Source: Bacillus sp. M6-12 (lineage in GTDB: Bacteria > Bacillota > Bacilli > Bacillales > DSM-1321). From it: a stretch of DNA of 64,000 nt. The translations under genes and the position numbers were made by a program. The stretch lies in assembly GCF_002860285.1 (NCBI RefSeq), contig NZ_PGVF01000004.1, positions 62,001 through 126,000 on the forward strand, written 5' to 3'. This document shows positions 43,572 through 53,214 of this stretch, in pieces. How positions within the stretch are numbered: the first letter of the stretch is position 1; the number at the start of each line of letters is the position of its first letter. A model generated the notes under the pieces. It ran no database searches. It was not told where the DNA came from and saw only the letters and a list, made by a program, of their open reading frames with translations.

Positions 43572-44610
43572 TTTCTCCCATTCCCCCTGCCATCAAAGGT
43601 ACCTTAACTTCCAAGCGTGTTCCTTTATTCTTCACACTGACAATCTTCATCGTTCCGCCTATTTCGACTGCCCGTTCATGCATATTCTGCAAGCCGTACG
43701 ACCCCGCCTTTGATTCCTCCATATTAAATCCCTCGCCATCATCTGCAATACGTAAAATGATCAAGTCATCACGGCTTATCAGCAGTACCTCCAGCGCGCT
43801 TGCCTTCGCATGTCTTAGCGTATTGGAAACAGATTCTTGAAGGATTCGGAATAGATGGTCTTCAATCCCTTTATCCAGCGGCACTGGTTCGACCTTCCAT
43901 GATATATCCATCGGAACCTTCTGCTGTAATTCAGCAAGCAGCTCCTGAATTCCTTCCTGCAGTGATTTTCCCCTTAATGGGATCGGCCTTAAGTGAAGCA
44001 GCAACGCCCGCATTTCCAGCTGGGATTGGTGAATCATTTCCTCAACCATTCTTAGCTGCTTTGCTTTGCTGTTATCCGCCTCGGGGCCGGCCTCATTTAT
44101 TGCTGACAATAACATTGAGGCTGCAAACAGCTGCTGGCTTACTGAGTCGTGCAGCTCTCTTGCCAGGCGATTGCGCTCCTGTGACACGATTTCCTGCATT
44201 CTTTTTTCCAATTCCTCTGCATTTTCGTTCGCAAGCTTTTGCGTTGCCTTAATCTGCTCGGATACATGCCGCTGCACTTGATCCAGTCTAGTTTCAATCA
44301 GTGAAAAATCCTGGATCGAATTTTCTTTTTTATACAAAGGGGCTTGCCCTTGTTCAAGCTGATAAAGTGCATCGCCTATCTGCTGGATTTGCTTGCGCCA
44401 AAACAACCCTGAGCAAACTCCAAAGCCCGTACCGGCAATAATACTAACGCCGGGAACAAACAGCAAATACGGGAAATCCATGACTTCCCTTTTCCATAGC
44501 TCTGACCAATTACCAATAGGAAAAACAATAATGGTTACAGCCGCAATTAAAAGGGAAAGCAAGAGTGAAAAGCATAGTCCGGCTATAATCTGCCGCTGGA
44601 TAATACTCAT
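43564..44610 (-). CDS. liaS: Sensor histidine kinase LiaS
   Basis: 348-residue membrane kinase with two N-terminal helices (about residues 8-30 and 47-66) and almost no extracellular loop, typical of intramembrane-sensing kinases. HisKA_3 box [20 protein letters not shown] carries the phospho-His (about residue 152); the ATPase part has [19 protein letters not shown] and [31 protein letters not shown]. Overlaps liaF by 4 nt (ATGA). Phosphorylates LiaR; inhibited by LiaF in the absence of stress. Confidence 0.95.
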   Translation of the reverse strand: MSIIQRQIIAGLCFSLLLSLLIAAVTIIVFPIGNWSELWKREVMDFPYLLFVPGVSIIAGTGFGVCSGLFWRKQIQQIGDALYQLEQGQAPLYKKENSIQDFSLIETRLDQVQRHVSEQIKATQKLANENAEELEKRMQEIVSQERNRLARELHDSVSQQLFAASMLLSAINEAGPEADNSKAKQLRMVEEMIHQSQLEMRALLLHLRPIPLRGKSLQEGIQELLAELQQKVPMDISWKVEPVPLDKGIEDHLFRILQESVSNTLRHAKASALEVLLISRDDLIILRIADDGEGFNMEESKAGSYGLQNMHERAVEIGGTMKIVSVKNKGTRLEVKVPLMAGGMGEND

Positions 44611-45338
44611 ATCCGCTTCACCTCTAAATTCCCGGAAATAAGCGAGGTAACGATTTTTACCTTTTGTTCTGCGTTTTCATACTCAGATGTCTGCAAAGAG
44701 ATGTTTTGATTAAAAACCCTTTTCTCGTGGTGCTGTAAAACTTCTGCGGTACCTGCTAAAACAGAATGCTGGACTGATACTTCAATATCATAAGGAATGA
44801 ATATCCTAATATTTCCAATAAAACCCCGAATCGTAATGACGGATTCTCCCTTCGGCAGTACTGTATTGCTCAGGTCGATCACCGTATCTCCAATTCCGGT
44901 CTGGATGTTGATATCATTCCATTCATATACATGATCTGGTGTTTTTTCATGTCCAAATAGTTTATTTCCGAGCAGCGGTTTTCTTATTACCATATCAAGC
45001 GGCGGTGTATCTATTGGCTCTTTTACAACTGGCTCCACCTTTCTGGGTTCCTTTCTTGACTGAATATAAAGGAATAATATATATGCCAGAATCGCCATAA
45101 TAAAAAATTTAAAGGCCATCATATTCATGACTGTAAATAGTGCTGTAACCGTACCGATCCAAAATAATACCCTGCCTATGGTGCGGCCTCTTTTTTTACG
45201 GCCGATATATATACAAGCTGCTGAAATGAGAAGGGAGAAGATGAGCCCTCCGTCAAAGAAAGAAATTTCCAAGACAAGGACAATCAAACCTATTAACAAT
45301 ATCCAGCTGATTAAATCCGTTTTCATATTATTGAACAC
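44607..45338 (-). CDS. liaF: Cell wall-active antibiotic response protein LiaF
   Basis: 243-residue membrane inhibitor of LiaS. Three or four hydrophobic segments fill residues 10-95, and the C-terminal domain (DINIQTGIGDTVIDLSNTVL, GESVITIRGFIGNIRIFIPY) is the LiaF/DUF2154 beta-rich part. GTG start at 45338 with AAGGAGG 6 nt upstream. First gene of the coupled liaF-liaS-liaR unit, separated from liaIH by a terminator. Confidence 0.93.
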   Translation of the reverse strand: MFNNMKTDLISWILLIGLIVLVLEISFFDGGLIFSLLISAACIYIGRKKRGRTIGRVLFWIGTVTALFTVMNMMAFKFFIMAILAYILFLYIQSRKEPRKVEPVVKEPIDTPPLDMVIRKPLLGNKLFGHEKTPDHVYEWNDINIQTGIGDTVIDLSNTVLPKGESVITIRGFIGNIRIFIPYDIEVSVQHSVLAGTAEVLQHHEKRVFNQNISLQTSEYENAEQKVKIVTSLISGNLEVKRI

Positions 45339-45494
45339 GAGCGGCCTCCTTCCCTCTTCATCCCGGTGATATAGTATATTTTTTAAAAATTCCGAGCCCT
45401 TAAGCCTGCTCTAACCGGATATTAATCTATGAAAAAATGCTTTAAGCAATATGTGGCTGATCGCAACGCCAAAGGTTGTTTTTCCTTTTCGCCA

Positions 45495-45531
45495 TAAAAA
45501 GGCGCAGATATCTACGCCTTTTTAGAATACC
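45495..45531 (-). terminator. Terminator between liaH and liaF
   Basis: AAAAGGCG/CGCCTTTTT arms with a 10-nt loop. As in B. subtilis, partial read-through here would set different levels of LiaIH and LiaFSR. Confidence 0.82.
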
Positions 45532-45540
45532 ATGATTAGT

Positions 45541-46188
45541 TTAGGAAATAGTATGGGTTTCTTTATTTTTCATTTCTTTTTCAAGCTGGTGAATCCGTGC
45601 ATCAATCGTATTCCGATAGAAAGCTGAGTTTACTTTATGCTCAAGCCTTTCGAGATAGCTTTCCATTTCTGAGAATCGGGAGAATGATTGATCGGCATTT
45701 CTTGCAGGATCCAGAACCTGATTCATGCGGTAATGTGCTCTTGCCATGTTTTCGCGGCCCATCAGCTCCATACGCTTAATGTTCATGTCCTTTAGCTTAT
45801 GCTTCATTTCTTCGTACTTACGCTCTAATTCAACTAGCTGGGATCCCGCTTTTTGCATCGCGTCCTTTAGTCGGAATGACCGCTCTTCAAACATCGAATA
45901 TTCCTGGATTGCGAACTCATGCAGCTCAATTTCACCTGCTTCTTTAGCAATCTCGGCCTGGTGTTTGCGCTTCTCCGCTAAGTCATGGGCATAAAGGTAT
46001 TCCCTGCTGAATTCTTCTTTTAACAAGTGCTGGCGTTCAACAAGCTTTCGGACTTTTTCAGTCTCCTGTTCACATTCGCGCAGGTACTGGTTCAAGGTAG
46101 CGATCGGGTTTTTCTGCTCCTTTTGATCAAGTACCTCGTGGATATCAGCAGTGACAGCATTTACGATTCTGTTAAATAAGTTGTTCAT
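45541..46188 (-). CDS. liaH: Phage shock protein LiaH (PspA/IM30 family)
   Basis: 215-residue coiled-coil protein of the PspA family, starting NNLFNRIVNAVTADIHEVLD with the conserved NPIATLNQYLRECEQETEKV. Nearly the whole chain is helical with heptads (ERKYEEMKHKLKDMNIKRME). It forms large ring assemblies under the membrane during envelope stress. 26 nt after liaI; its transcript ends at the terminator before liaF. Confidence 0.93.
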   Translation of the reverse strand: MNNLFNRIVNAVTADIHEVLDQKEQKNPIATLNQYLRECEQETEKVRKLVERQHLLKEEFSREYLYAHDLAEKRKHQAEIAKEAGEIELHEFAIQEYSMFEERSFRLKDAMQKAGSQLVELERKYEEMKHKLKDMNIKRMELMGRENMARAHYRMNQVLDPARNADQSFSRFSEMESYLERLEHKVNSAFYRNTIDARIHQLEKEMKNKETHTIS

Positions 46189-46214
46189 TTAAAAACTCTC
46201 CTTTTTAATGTTTT

Positions 46215-46559
46215 TTATTTTTTTAATTCAGCCCATTGCTTTTCAAAATTAATGAATGGGTCGTTTTCCGCAGTTTTGCAGGATACTTTCGTTTCATTCC
46301 ATTTTTTATAAACAAGATAAAGCACATATGCGGCTACCAGCCCAATGATGGATGGCACGTTTGCCAGTGAAGCAGATAGTGCCACTAGCCCGATAATTGC
46401 CCAGGCAATTTTGCTGGGGGTTCTGCTTGCCTTTAGGAATTCTTTAAAAACGAAGTAAAGAATCACCAGGCTGATCGCTAATCCGATCATCGGCCCCACA
46501 TTCGCCAAAAGCGTTATTGCTGCAATTCCACCTACTAAAAACAATCCAAATTTTTTCAT
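46215..46559 (-). CDS. liaI: Membrane protein LiaI
   Basis: 114-residue small membrane protein with about four hydrophobic helices (GLFLVGGIAAITLLANVGPM, IGLAISLVILYFVFKEFL, IAWAIIGLVALSASLANVPS, IIGLVAAYVLYLVYKKW) and a short cytosolic tail. It anchors LiaH to the membrane. The palindromic GACTCAAGTC within about 90 nt upstream may be part of a LiaR box, but I cannot confirm it. Named from position before liaH and size. Confidence 0.85.
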   Translation of the reverse strand: MKKFGLFLVGGIAAITLLANVGPMIGLAISLVILYFVFKEFLKASRTPSKIAWAIIGLVALSASLANVPSIIGLVAAYVLYLVYKKWNETKVSCKTAENDPFINFEKQWAELKK

Positions 46560-46685
46560 TTGTCGTTCCTCCTTTTCATGTTTCTAGCTTACCTGGATTT
46601 GCAGAGATTGATAATTGCTCGTTAGCTATATTTTCCAGTAAGACTTGAGTCCTAGTTGAGTTAAGCATTAAAACTTACCAGAAGA

Positions 46686-46721
46686 AAAAGAACCCGCTGT
46701 ATTTTCCCAGCGGATTCCTGC
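46686..46721 (-). terminator. Terminator after DEAD-box helicase gene
   Basis: GAATCCGCTG/CAGCGGGTTC arms followed by TTTTTC on the minus strand. Confidence 0.85.
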
Positions 46722-46757
46722 GTTTGATGATTTATCTGTCAGCTCTTCAGCCTCACG

Positions 46758-48311
46758 TTACCTTCTTTTGCCCTGCGGCTTTGAATTTCGTGCATTATCT
46801 TTCTTAATGGGACGCCCAGTTCTGGTGGGCCTAAAGTCGTTTCTTTCACTTCTTGGTCTGTCGGGCCTGGAATCGTTTCTTTCACTTCTCGGCCTGCCCG
46901 TCCTAAAATCATCTCTTTCACTTCTTGGTCTGTCAGGCCTGGAGTCGCTTCTTTCACTTCTCGGCCTGCCCGTCCTAAAACCGTCTCTTCCACTTCTTGG
47001 TTTGTCGGGCCTGGAGTCGTTTCTTTCACCTCTCGGCTTGCCCGTCCTGGTGCCGTTTCTGTCATTTCCCGGGCGGTCGGTTTTTGAACGCTCCTGTCTG
47101 CCTGTTTCACTGCGGCCTCTTCTTCCAGAGCTGCTGGCAGTTTGCCGGTCCCGAGGCTTTAGCTTGCTGGTTCGGCTTGGCGTACTTTCATACCTTTCTG
47201 CTTCCGCTGTTTTCTCCCGTTCAATTGTTAGACCGATTGCCTTTTCAATATCTTTCATTTCTCCTGAATCCTTAGGAGCGATAAAAGTTATAGCTCTTCC
47301 GGCACCTCCAGCTCTTCCTGTACGGCCAATTCGATGGATATAGCTTTCCACATCCTCCGGAATATCATAATTGAACACATGGGTAATACCTTCTACATCC
47401 AATCCCCGTGCGGCTACATCAGTTGCAACCAGCAGGTGAAGCTCAGCGTCTCTGAATCGTTTCATTACCCTTTCACGTTTCGCCTGCGATAGATCACCAT
47501 GCAGTTCATCTGACACATAACCCAGGCTCACCAATGACTCATTCAGCTTGCTTACCCGGCGCTTTGTTCTGCAAAAGATAATACCAAGAAAGGGGCGTTC
47601 CTCATTTATTTTATTAAGCAAAGCTGCCTGCTTTCCTCTGTCTGTCGTTTCTACAATCAGCTGGCTTATCTCCTCTACTGTTACCTGGCTGCTTTTAACC
47701 GATATTGTTTTTGGCTGTTTCAAATACTTTCGAGCAAGGGTCCTCACTTGTTCAGGCATCGTTGCCGAAAATAACATTGTTTGCCTGTCCGGAGAGGCTG
47801 CTTGGATAATCTCTTCTACTTCAGGCAAGAATCCAATATGCAGCATTTGATCAGCTTCATCCAGTACAAGCATGGATAAATTGGAAAGATCTATCGTTCC
47901 ACGCCTCATATGGTCCAGCAACCTCCCAGGTGTCGCTACTACAACAGAAATGTTCCGCTTCAGCTTCTTTAATTGCTGCTCAACGTCCTGCCCTCCGTAA
48001 ACAGCCAGTACTTGAAGACCTTCTTTAGCGGAAGCCAGCTTCTTCATTTCATTTGTAATTTGCAGTGCAAGTTCGCGGGTTGGCGTTACAATCAAAGCTT
48101 GTATATGTTCCGATTCAGGATCTGCCTTCTCCAAGATTGGCAGCAAAAAAGCAAGCGTCTTTCCAGTTCCTGTTTTTGCCTGCCCAATGATATCCTTGCC
48201 CTCCAGCAAAACAGGAATGGCCTCTTCTTGAATTGGAGTTGGCTCTGTAATGCCATTTTCACGCAGCAAATTATTGACTTCCGGACCGACTCCAAGATTT
48301 ATAAAATCCAT
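46758..48311 (-). CDS. DEAD-box RNA helicase with repetitive basic tail
   Basis: 517-residue ATP-dependent RNA helicase. Q motif [20 protein letters not shown], motif [10 protein letters not shown], Ia [13 protein letters not shown] box VLDEADQML, motif III SATMP, motif [14 protein letters not shown], motif [12 protein letters not shown]. Residues about 385-515 are a disordered tail of Arg, Ser, Asp and Pro built from near-identical 24-residue units (core [20 protein letters not shown]), encoded by a 72-bp tandem repeat. CshA-type enzymes in Bacillus act in ribosome assembly and the degradosome; the precise orthologue is uncertain. Confidence 0.93.
   Translation of the reverse strand: MDFINLGVGPEVNNLLRENGITEPTPIQEEAIPVLLEGKDIIGQAKTGTGKTLAFLLPILEKADPESEHIQALIVTPTRELALQITNEMKKLASAKEGLQVLAVYGGQDVEQQLKKLKRNISVVVATPGRLLDHMRRGTIDLSNLSMLVLDEADQMLHIGFLPEVEEIIQAASPDRQTMLFSATMPEQVRTLARKYLKQPKTISVKSSQVTVEEISQLIVETTDRGKQAALLNKINEERPFLGIIFCRTKRRVSKLNESLVSLGYVSDELHGDLSQAKRERVMKRFRDAELHLLVATDVAARGLDVEGITHVFNYDIPEDVESYIHRIGRTGRAGGAGRAITFIAPKDSGEMKDIEKAIGLTIEREKTAEAERYESTPSRTSKLKPRDRQTASSSGRRGRSETGRQERSKTDRPGNDRNGTRTGKPRGERNDSRPDKPRSGRDGFRTGRPRSERSDSRPDRPRSERDDFRTGRPRSERNDSRPDRPRSERNDFRPTRTGRPIKKDNARNSKPQGKRR
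46830..47060 (-). repeat. 72-bp tandem repeat within the helicase tail
   Basis: About three copies of a 72-bp unit, itself two 36-bp halves, such as CTTCTCGGCCTGCCCGTCCT and CTTCTTGGTCTGTCAGGCCT on the plus strand. Nearly identical at DNA level, so copy number may vary by slippage or recombination. A long alternative-frame ORF over this stretch is a by-product. Confidence 0.8.
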
Positions 48312-48475
48312 TTATTATTCCTTCCTTCATAAGGATCTATCAATGACATGTCTCTAGTTATAAGCTTTTATTATTGCATATATCTTCCTATTGGTGTGAA
48401 TTATTACTTTGCTCCATTTATTTTCACACATACAGCCAGGAAAATGCATCTTTTATCCTGCTGCTACAGCTTTTC

Positions 48476-48510
48476 ATAAAAAAAACGCATGAAAAAAATC
48501 ATGCGTTTGT
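48476..48510 (-). terminator. Terminator after actin/RHH operon
   Basis: AAACGCATGA/TCATGCGTTT arms with a T6 loop, then TTTTT on the minus strand. Confidence 0.85.
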
Positions 48511-48517
48511 TGTCATA

Positions 48518-49111
48518 TTATTTATTCATCTGCGCCAGGAAGTCCCCCAGCAAATCATCAAGGCTCTCTTCAGGCTGATTTTGCTCCTCTTGCTCATCAT
48601 CAGAACTGCGGGCCTGCTCCCAGTCAAAGTCTTCGAGATCGTCTATGCTATCATCATTAAACACCGGCTGCTGATCTCTTTCTTCTGTTTTATCAGAAGC
48701 TTCATTTTGCACCGGGACGACCTTTTCAGTTGTCTCCTGAAGATATAAAGCATCGTCTATTTCAAGCGCGTTGCTGTTTAAGGAAGCCAGCAGGGCTGTT
48801 GCTCTCAGCGGATCAGAAAGCAGCTGGAATAGAATGCTTCCAAGCATAGCTTCCGAGTGAGAGTGCTTCAGCCAATCCCTTTGTGCTTTACTCAGCTTTT
48901 GCGGAAGGGGAATGGAGATCATTTCCCGTTCCCTTGTATAGGAACTACTGACACCTTCCATAACATATTCTGCAATCTTACTTGAAAAATTCCTCTTCTC
49001 AGTTTCTTTCAGTTTCTGCAACTGCCTGACAATATGATCAGGAGCATCAGAGGGAACACGGAATGTAATAGCTTGTCCCCTTTGGATTCCTGAGGAATTC
49101 TTGTTTGTCAT
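48518..49111 (-). CDS. ParR-like ribbon-helix-helix adaptor
   Basis: 197-residue protein. The N-terminal 60 residues match a ribbon-helix-helix layout: strand QAITFRVP, helix DHIVRQLQKLKETEKR, helix NFSSKIAEYVMEGV. A central helical part follows (KLSKAQRDWLKHSHSEAMLG), then a very acidic linker (residues about 125-180) and a short amphipathic end (ESLDDLLGDFLAQMNK). ParR proteins of type II partition loci bind centromere repeats through such a domain and touch the ParM filament through a C-terminal helix. It begins 9 nt after the actin gene. Family inferred from architecture and context, not from strong sequence recall. Confidence 0.72.
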   Translation of the reverse strand: MTNKNSSGIQRGQAITFRVPSDAPDHIVRQLQKLKETEKRNFSSKIAEYVMEGVSSSYTREREMISIPLPQKLSKAQRDWLKHSHSEAMLGSILFQLLSDPLRATALLASLNSNALEIDDALYLQETTEKVVPVQNEASDKTEERDQQPVFNDDSIDDLEDFDWEQARSSDDEQEEQNQPEESLDDLLGDFLAQMNK

Positions 49112-49120
49112 TTAATCCAC

Positions 49121-50326
49121 CTATTTCGCTGTGCCAGCCTTCTGCTCTTCTTTTTTAGCTTCCTTATTGGCAGCTTTCGCTGTTTCCCCTGATGTCCTTC
49201 TCGTAAAATCAGAAATCAGCTTATAATACGCATTAGCCATCATCCAGATGCTTTCCTTTTCATCTTCAAAAAAGTCGATATTATAGCCATCCAGATTATT
49301 GTTCAAGGTTTTTAAATATTCCTTTAAAACAATTGCTCCGCCGCCTACAAAATAGCAGATTTCCGTCTGTGAGTTTTTCTGCCATACATTTCGCAAATGG
49401 CGGTATTGCTTCTTAGCCAGCTCAAGCAAAATCCGGTCCGTGATATCGTGGACGCTTGTACGGCTTCCTCTTACCATGATATGATTTCTATCATTTTTCT
49501 TGGTAATGATTTCTACCACATCGCGTCGGCTATCCAGCTCCACACCATGTTTCTTTCTGATTTCTTCCCGAATTGCTTCCAAAGATTCTGCAACCCCAAG
49601 GTTAAAGCCCTGTGCCTTATCGTCATCTACCTTACGATTCTTAATTACTGCAATATCAGTAGATAAGCCGCCTATATCCTGGATAAGAATGCGTTTATCA
49701 ATCAAGTCACGGTTAATGATATTCAAATCGTTATCCATCACAAGGTTAATATAAGCTGCAAACCCTTCTGGATAAACCTTCACTTCTTCAAATTTAATAT
49801 TTACTTTTAACCCCTGATATTTTGGAGTTATTAAAAATTCTACCTGGTGTACGTTTCCTAACAATTTAGAACGGTAACCAACATCCTTGCCTTCTTTCAC
49901 TTCGCGAAGGGGAAGTCCTGTACCAAGAGTATAATTTGCTTCTACAACATTATTTACTTTGCGGAAGCCTGCAGGATTTTCTTCGTTTACGGCATCCAAA
50001 GCCAGCGCGGCAAACAGCATTACGAGGGTTTGATCCTCCTCTGATTTGCTGCTCCCTGGGTCAAGCTCTGAAGGATTATCGCTTTTTGTTGCCAGATTAC
50101 CTACCCGGTAAATAGCATTATTGTCTTGCAGGGCAGGAGAGTGTACTTTGATATGAATTCCTTCAATAGGATCTTTTTCGTCCAATTCTTCTATTCCTAT
50201 AACCGGCCTGTCCTCGATATCCCTAGCAATTACGTTTGGTATATACAGTTCAGAATCCAATTTGCCAAAAAGGGCTTTAATTGCGTCGTTTCCTACGTCA
50301 ACTGCTGCTATACGTGAGTTTGTCAA
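49121..50326 (-). CDS. ParM/StbA-like actin
   Basis: 401-residue bacterial actin. Phosphate 1 loop RIAAVDVGNDAIKALFG at the N-terminus, phosphate 2 ILIQDIGGLSTDIAVI (about residue 230), and adenosine motif ICYFVGGGAIVLKEYL (about residue 335), in the ParM/StbA/Alp order. The C-terminus is a charged Ala/Lys/Glu tail (AKAANKEAKKEEQKAG). ParM filaments push plasmid copies apart. Start TTG 50326 has AAAGGA 8 nt upstream; longer frames lack a site. With the adaptor gene and upstream iterons it forms a complete partition-like cassette in a chromosomal setting. Confidence 0.88.
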   Translation of the reverse strand: MTNSRIAAVDVGNDAIKALFGKLDSELYIPNVIARDIEDRPVIGIEELDEKDPIEGIHIKVHSPALQDNNAIYRVGNLATKSDNPSELDPGSSKSEEDQTLVMLFAALALDAVNEENPAGFRKVNNVVEANYTLGTGLPLREVKEGKDVGYRSKLLGNVHQVEFLITPKYQGLKVNIKFEEVKVYPEGFAAYINLVMDNDLNIINRDLIDKRILIQDIGGLSTDIAVIKNRKVDDDKAQGFNLGVAESLEAIREEIRKKHGVELDSRRDVVEIITKKNDRNHIMVRGSRTSVHDITDRILLELAKKQYRHLRNVWQKNSQTEICYFVGGGAIVLKEYLKTLNNNLDGYNIDFFEDEKESIWMMANAYYKLISDFTRRTSGETAKAANKEAKKEEQKAGTAK

Positions 50327-50450
50327 AACAATCATCCTTTCAAAATTCACTTTAAGAATTACTTGATTACTAGATTAAGGATAAAAAAGATTCCTCGAAT
50401 GGTCAATACTCCCAAAGATGCATTCTTTCCTGTCTATCTTGTTTTCTTTT

Positions 50451-50580
50451 TTGTATACAATTCAAACAAATATGTACACATCCTTATATATCAATATGTT
50501 TACAGCTTTGTTTACATGCATACATTTTTTGTATACAAAATATCTTTCTTTGTAAACATGTAAACATTTTTGTAAACACT
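50451..50580. repeat. TGTAWACA iteron cluster (centromere-like)
   Basis: Eight 8-mers of TGTAAACA, its complement TGTTTACA, or TGTATACA/TGTACACA at 50452, 50473, 50497, 50509, 50530, 50551, 50559 and 50571. Two are embedded in perfect TTGTATACAA palindromes. Centre spacings are 21, 24, 12, 21, 21, 8 and 12 bp, mostly whole helical turns. Lies 125-255 bp upstream of the actin start, the place of parC centromere/operators in type II loci. Confidence 0.78.
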
Positions 50581-50833
50581 GCTTTGATCAGGGATATCCC
50601 TCCCATTTCTCCCTTTATTAACACTGCTTTTAATCGGATGACTGAGATAAACTGGTTAACTAACTATTACTTAATTCACAGTAAATAATGATTCCATTAA
50701 TTCCTTATACTTAAAAATACAAATCCTGCCATAGAATACTTACGTGTATAACTCAAGAATATGGGTATGGTAAATAGTGGACTAATCAAATTTCTGGCAA
50801 ACGATAATTATTAGTGATACGGAGGATATAGAT

Positions 50834-52393
50834 ATGAGCGATTCTAAAAACAAAAAATGGTTCCTTCCTCAGACCCCTGAACCTTATTGGAGGGATTCAG
50901 CCCCCCTCCCCTCTTTTCCAAAGCTTCAGCAAAACATAGAAACAGATGTAGCGATTGTGGGTGGAGGTATAGTTGGGCTTACTTCAGCCTACTTACTCTC
51001 AAAGCAAGGTATAAAGGTGACTGTAATTGATTCAGGGAGAATTTTGAATGGAACAACCGGGCATACAACAGCGAAAATCACTGCGCAGCACGGGTTAATA
51101 TATGATCAATTGATTAATACCTCCGGAGAAACACAAGCAAGACTTTATTACGAAGCAAATAGCGAAGCAATGAACTTTATCCGCCGACTTGTCGAGGAAC
51201 ATACTATTGATTGTGATTTATCAACCCAAGATGCCTATGTTTATACAAATGACGACAAATATATAGAAAAAATTCAAAACGAGAAACAAGCATACGATAA
51301 ACTCGGAATCCAAGGGGAAATAGTTGAAAGCCTCCCCCTTCCTATTGAATGCAAGCTCGCAATTGTGATGAGAAATCAAGGACAATTCCATCCATTGAAA
51401 TACTTGTCCACCCTCACCACTGCGATCACGGAGTCTGGCGGGCAAATATTCGAAGACACAACCGCTACAGATATTGAAGAGGGCGACAAACCGAAAGTGT
51501 TAACAAGAGATGGATACACCATTTCTTGCAAAACAGTCATTGTCGGCTCTCATTACCCTTTTTATGATGGGAAAGGGCTTTATTTTACAAGGCTTCATCC
51601 AGATCGGTCATATGTATTGGCAGTTAAAACGGAAAAAGACTATCCAGGCGGTATGTATATCAGCGCTGAACAGCCAACAAGGTCCCTTAGATATGCATCT
51701 GTAAATGGCAGCGAACCGCTGGTATTGTTTGGCGGAGAGTGCCACAAAACAGGACAGAGCCATCATACGCTTGATCATTATAAAGCATTGAAGGATTTTG
51801 CTGACCAAACGTTTGGAATTAAAGAAATTCCATACAGATGGTCAACCCAGGATTTAATTACACTGGACCAGATCCCTTATGTTGGGGAAATCACCTCAGG
51901 CTCCCCTAATATCCTGGTTGCAACCGGATTCGCAAAATGGGGCATGACCAATGGCACGGCAGCGGCTTTATTGCTGGCTGACTTGATCTTGAAAAAAGAG
52001 AACCGCTTCTATGAGCTCTACACTCCTACAAGGTTTAATGCCAAATCGACGGTTAAAAGCACAAAGACCTTTATCAAGGAAAACTCTGATGTAGCCGTAC
52101 ATTTAGTACAAGGAAAAATGGAAAATACGGGTATAACACCAGATATACTTAAGGAAGATGAAGCTTGTGTGGTTTCAATAAAAGGAAAACGTGCTGGTGC
52201 TTACAGAGATACCAGCGGGACACTTCACCTGGTGGATACGACATGTACACATATGGGGTGTGAAGTTGAATGGAATAACGGAGAACGCACATGGGACTGC
52301 CCATGCCATGGATCACGTTTTTCATATTCCGGTGAGGTTGTGGAAGGCCCGGCTTTGAAGCCTCTGAAAAAGGTGGAACAACAGCAGGAATGA
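50834..52393 (+). CDS. yhfW: FAD-dependent oxidoreductase with Rieske domain (YhfW-like)
   Basis: 519-residue two-domain protein. Residues about 35-390 are a DAO-type FAD enzyme with the dinucleotide fold DVAIVGGGIVGLTSAYLLSK and GFAKWGMTNGTAAALLLADL at the end. Residues about 430-510 hold a Rieske [2Fe-2S] cluster: CTHMGC then CPCHGSRF supply the two Cys and two His. Matches B. subtilis YhfW in layout and length. It probably oxidises an amine or amino acid and passes electrons to the cluster; substrate unknown. GGAGG lies 9 nt before ATG. Confidence 0.92.
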   Translation: MSDSKNKKWFLPQTPEPYWRDSAPLPSFPKLQQNIETDVAIVGGGIVGLTSAYLLSKQGIKVTVIDSGRILNGTTGHTTAKITAQHGLIYDQLINTSGETQARLYYEANSEAMNFIRRLVEEHTIDCDLSTQDAYVYTNDDKYIEKIQNEKQAYDKLGIQGEIVESLPLPIECKLAIVMRNQGQFHPLKYLSTLTTAITESGGQIFEDTTATDIEEGDKPKVLTRDGYTISCKTVIVGSHYPFYDGKGLYFTRLHPDRSYVLAVKTEKDYPGGMYISAEQPTRSLRYASVNGSEPLVLFGGECHKTGQSHHTLDHYKALKDFADQTFGIKEIPYRWSTQDLITLDQIPYVGEITSGSPNILVATGFAKWGMTNGTAAALLLADLILKKENRFYELYTPTRFNAKSTVKSTKTFIKENSDVAVHLVQGKMENTGITPDILKEDEACVVSIKGKRAGAYRDTSGTLHLVDTTCTHMGCEVEWNNGERTWDCPCHGSRFSYSGEVVEGPALKPLKKVEQQQE

Positions 52394-52550
52394 ACAAAAC
52401 ACTGCACCACATTCCAGGCTGTTATTTGTTTAATTTTTAACACTCATTGAAAAAACCGGTATATTGTCTGGATATTTCCATTTTGTAACAATTTTAAAGG
52501 GTGCACGGTGGTAAAATAGGTTAACAAAACCAATTAGGATGGTGAACAAA

Positions 52551-52946
52551 ATGGAACACAATCCGGCCAATATATCGGAAACAATGGGCAGCATAATAGA
52601 ACTTCTAGAGTCTTTTAACCGAAAAGTTGGATAGTATTGAAACGCGTCTGACCAGATTGGAAAAGATGGATAGTATTGAGCATAGAGTAGCTGTTAATCA
52701 GATAGAACTGTCAGATATTAAGGAAGCACTGCAAAGAATGGAAGATTTTCAAACCGGTGATCTGGGAAAAGTGCTTCTTCAGCTATTAGAATTGACAGGA
52801 AAGCTATCCCATGAGTGCATGTCCACCGTCGCCTGGACACCCACTTAGTTAAACTTGCAAAAGCTGAAGAGGAAATTCTGATGCTAAAAGCCAAATGGTG
52901 GAGATATTCGGGGGATTTTCACCAGCTTAAAACGGCTTGGAAATAG
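52551..52946 (+). pseudogene. Frameshifted coiled-coil protein
   Basis: ATG 52551 opens NPANISETMGSIIELLESFN but stops after 27 codons. The continuation in another frame (LDSIETRLTRLEKMDSIEHR, VAVNQIELSDIKEALQRMED) reaches 52848, and a third frame gives HLVKLAKAEEEILMLKAKWW to 52946. Together they make a roughly 130-residue heptad-rich protein of a type common in Bacillus genomes. Two frame changes, so probably inactive. Function unknown. Confidence 0.7.
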
Positions 52947-53018
52947 GAGCAGCATTGAGTTTCCCCTTCTTTTGGATTATAATTATCCCTATAATCATGT
53001 TTTACAAAGGAGAGCATT

Positions 53019-53213
53019 ATGAGTAACCAGGAACAAAAAGAGCAGCAGCCGAAAAAAATGTCTCTGCAAGAAGCTATTAAACAAAAGCTAGAAAGCAAAA
53101 AACAGCAAACATCAGGAAACAATTCTGCTTCCGGCCAATCTCAAAAAACAAAGAAGCTGACCAGCCAGCAAACGAAGAAGCCAAGCAACACGAGAAGAAA
53201 AATGGGCGTTTAA
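53019..53213 (+). CDS. Small basic hydrophilic protein
   Basis: 64-residue protein rich in Lys, Gln and Ser (MSLQEAIKQKLESKKQQTSG...), predicted disordered, with one short helix near residues 14-28. AAAGGAGAGC 7 nt before ATG makes translation credible. No family recognised. It precedes ywbE by one base and may be cotranscribed; a nucleic-acid-associated role is only a guess from charge. Confidence 0.65.
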   Translation: MSNQEQKEQQPKKMSLQEAIKQKLESKKQQTSGNNSASGQSQKTKKLTSQQTKKPSNTRRKMGV

Positions 53214-53214
53214 C

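Noticed and set aside
46739..47110. 123-codon ORF in another frame over the helicase tail
   Set aside because: Its Gly/Glu/Val repeats are a by-product of the 72-bp repeat in the real helicase frame.
46768..47343. 191-codon leucine-rich plus-strand ORF
   Set aside because: Antisense to the helicase; its leucine repeats mirror the Arg/Ser repeats of the real protein.
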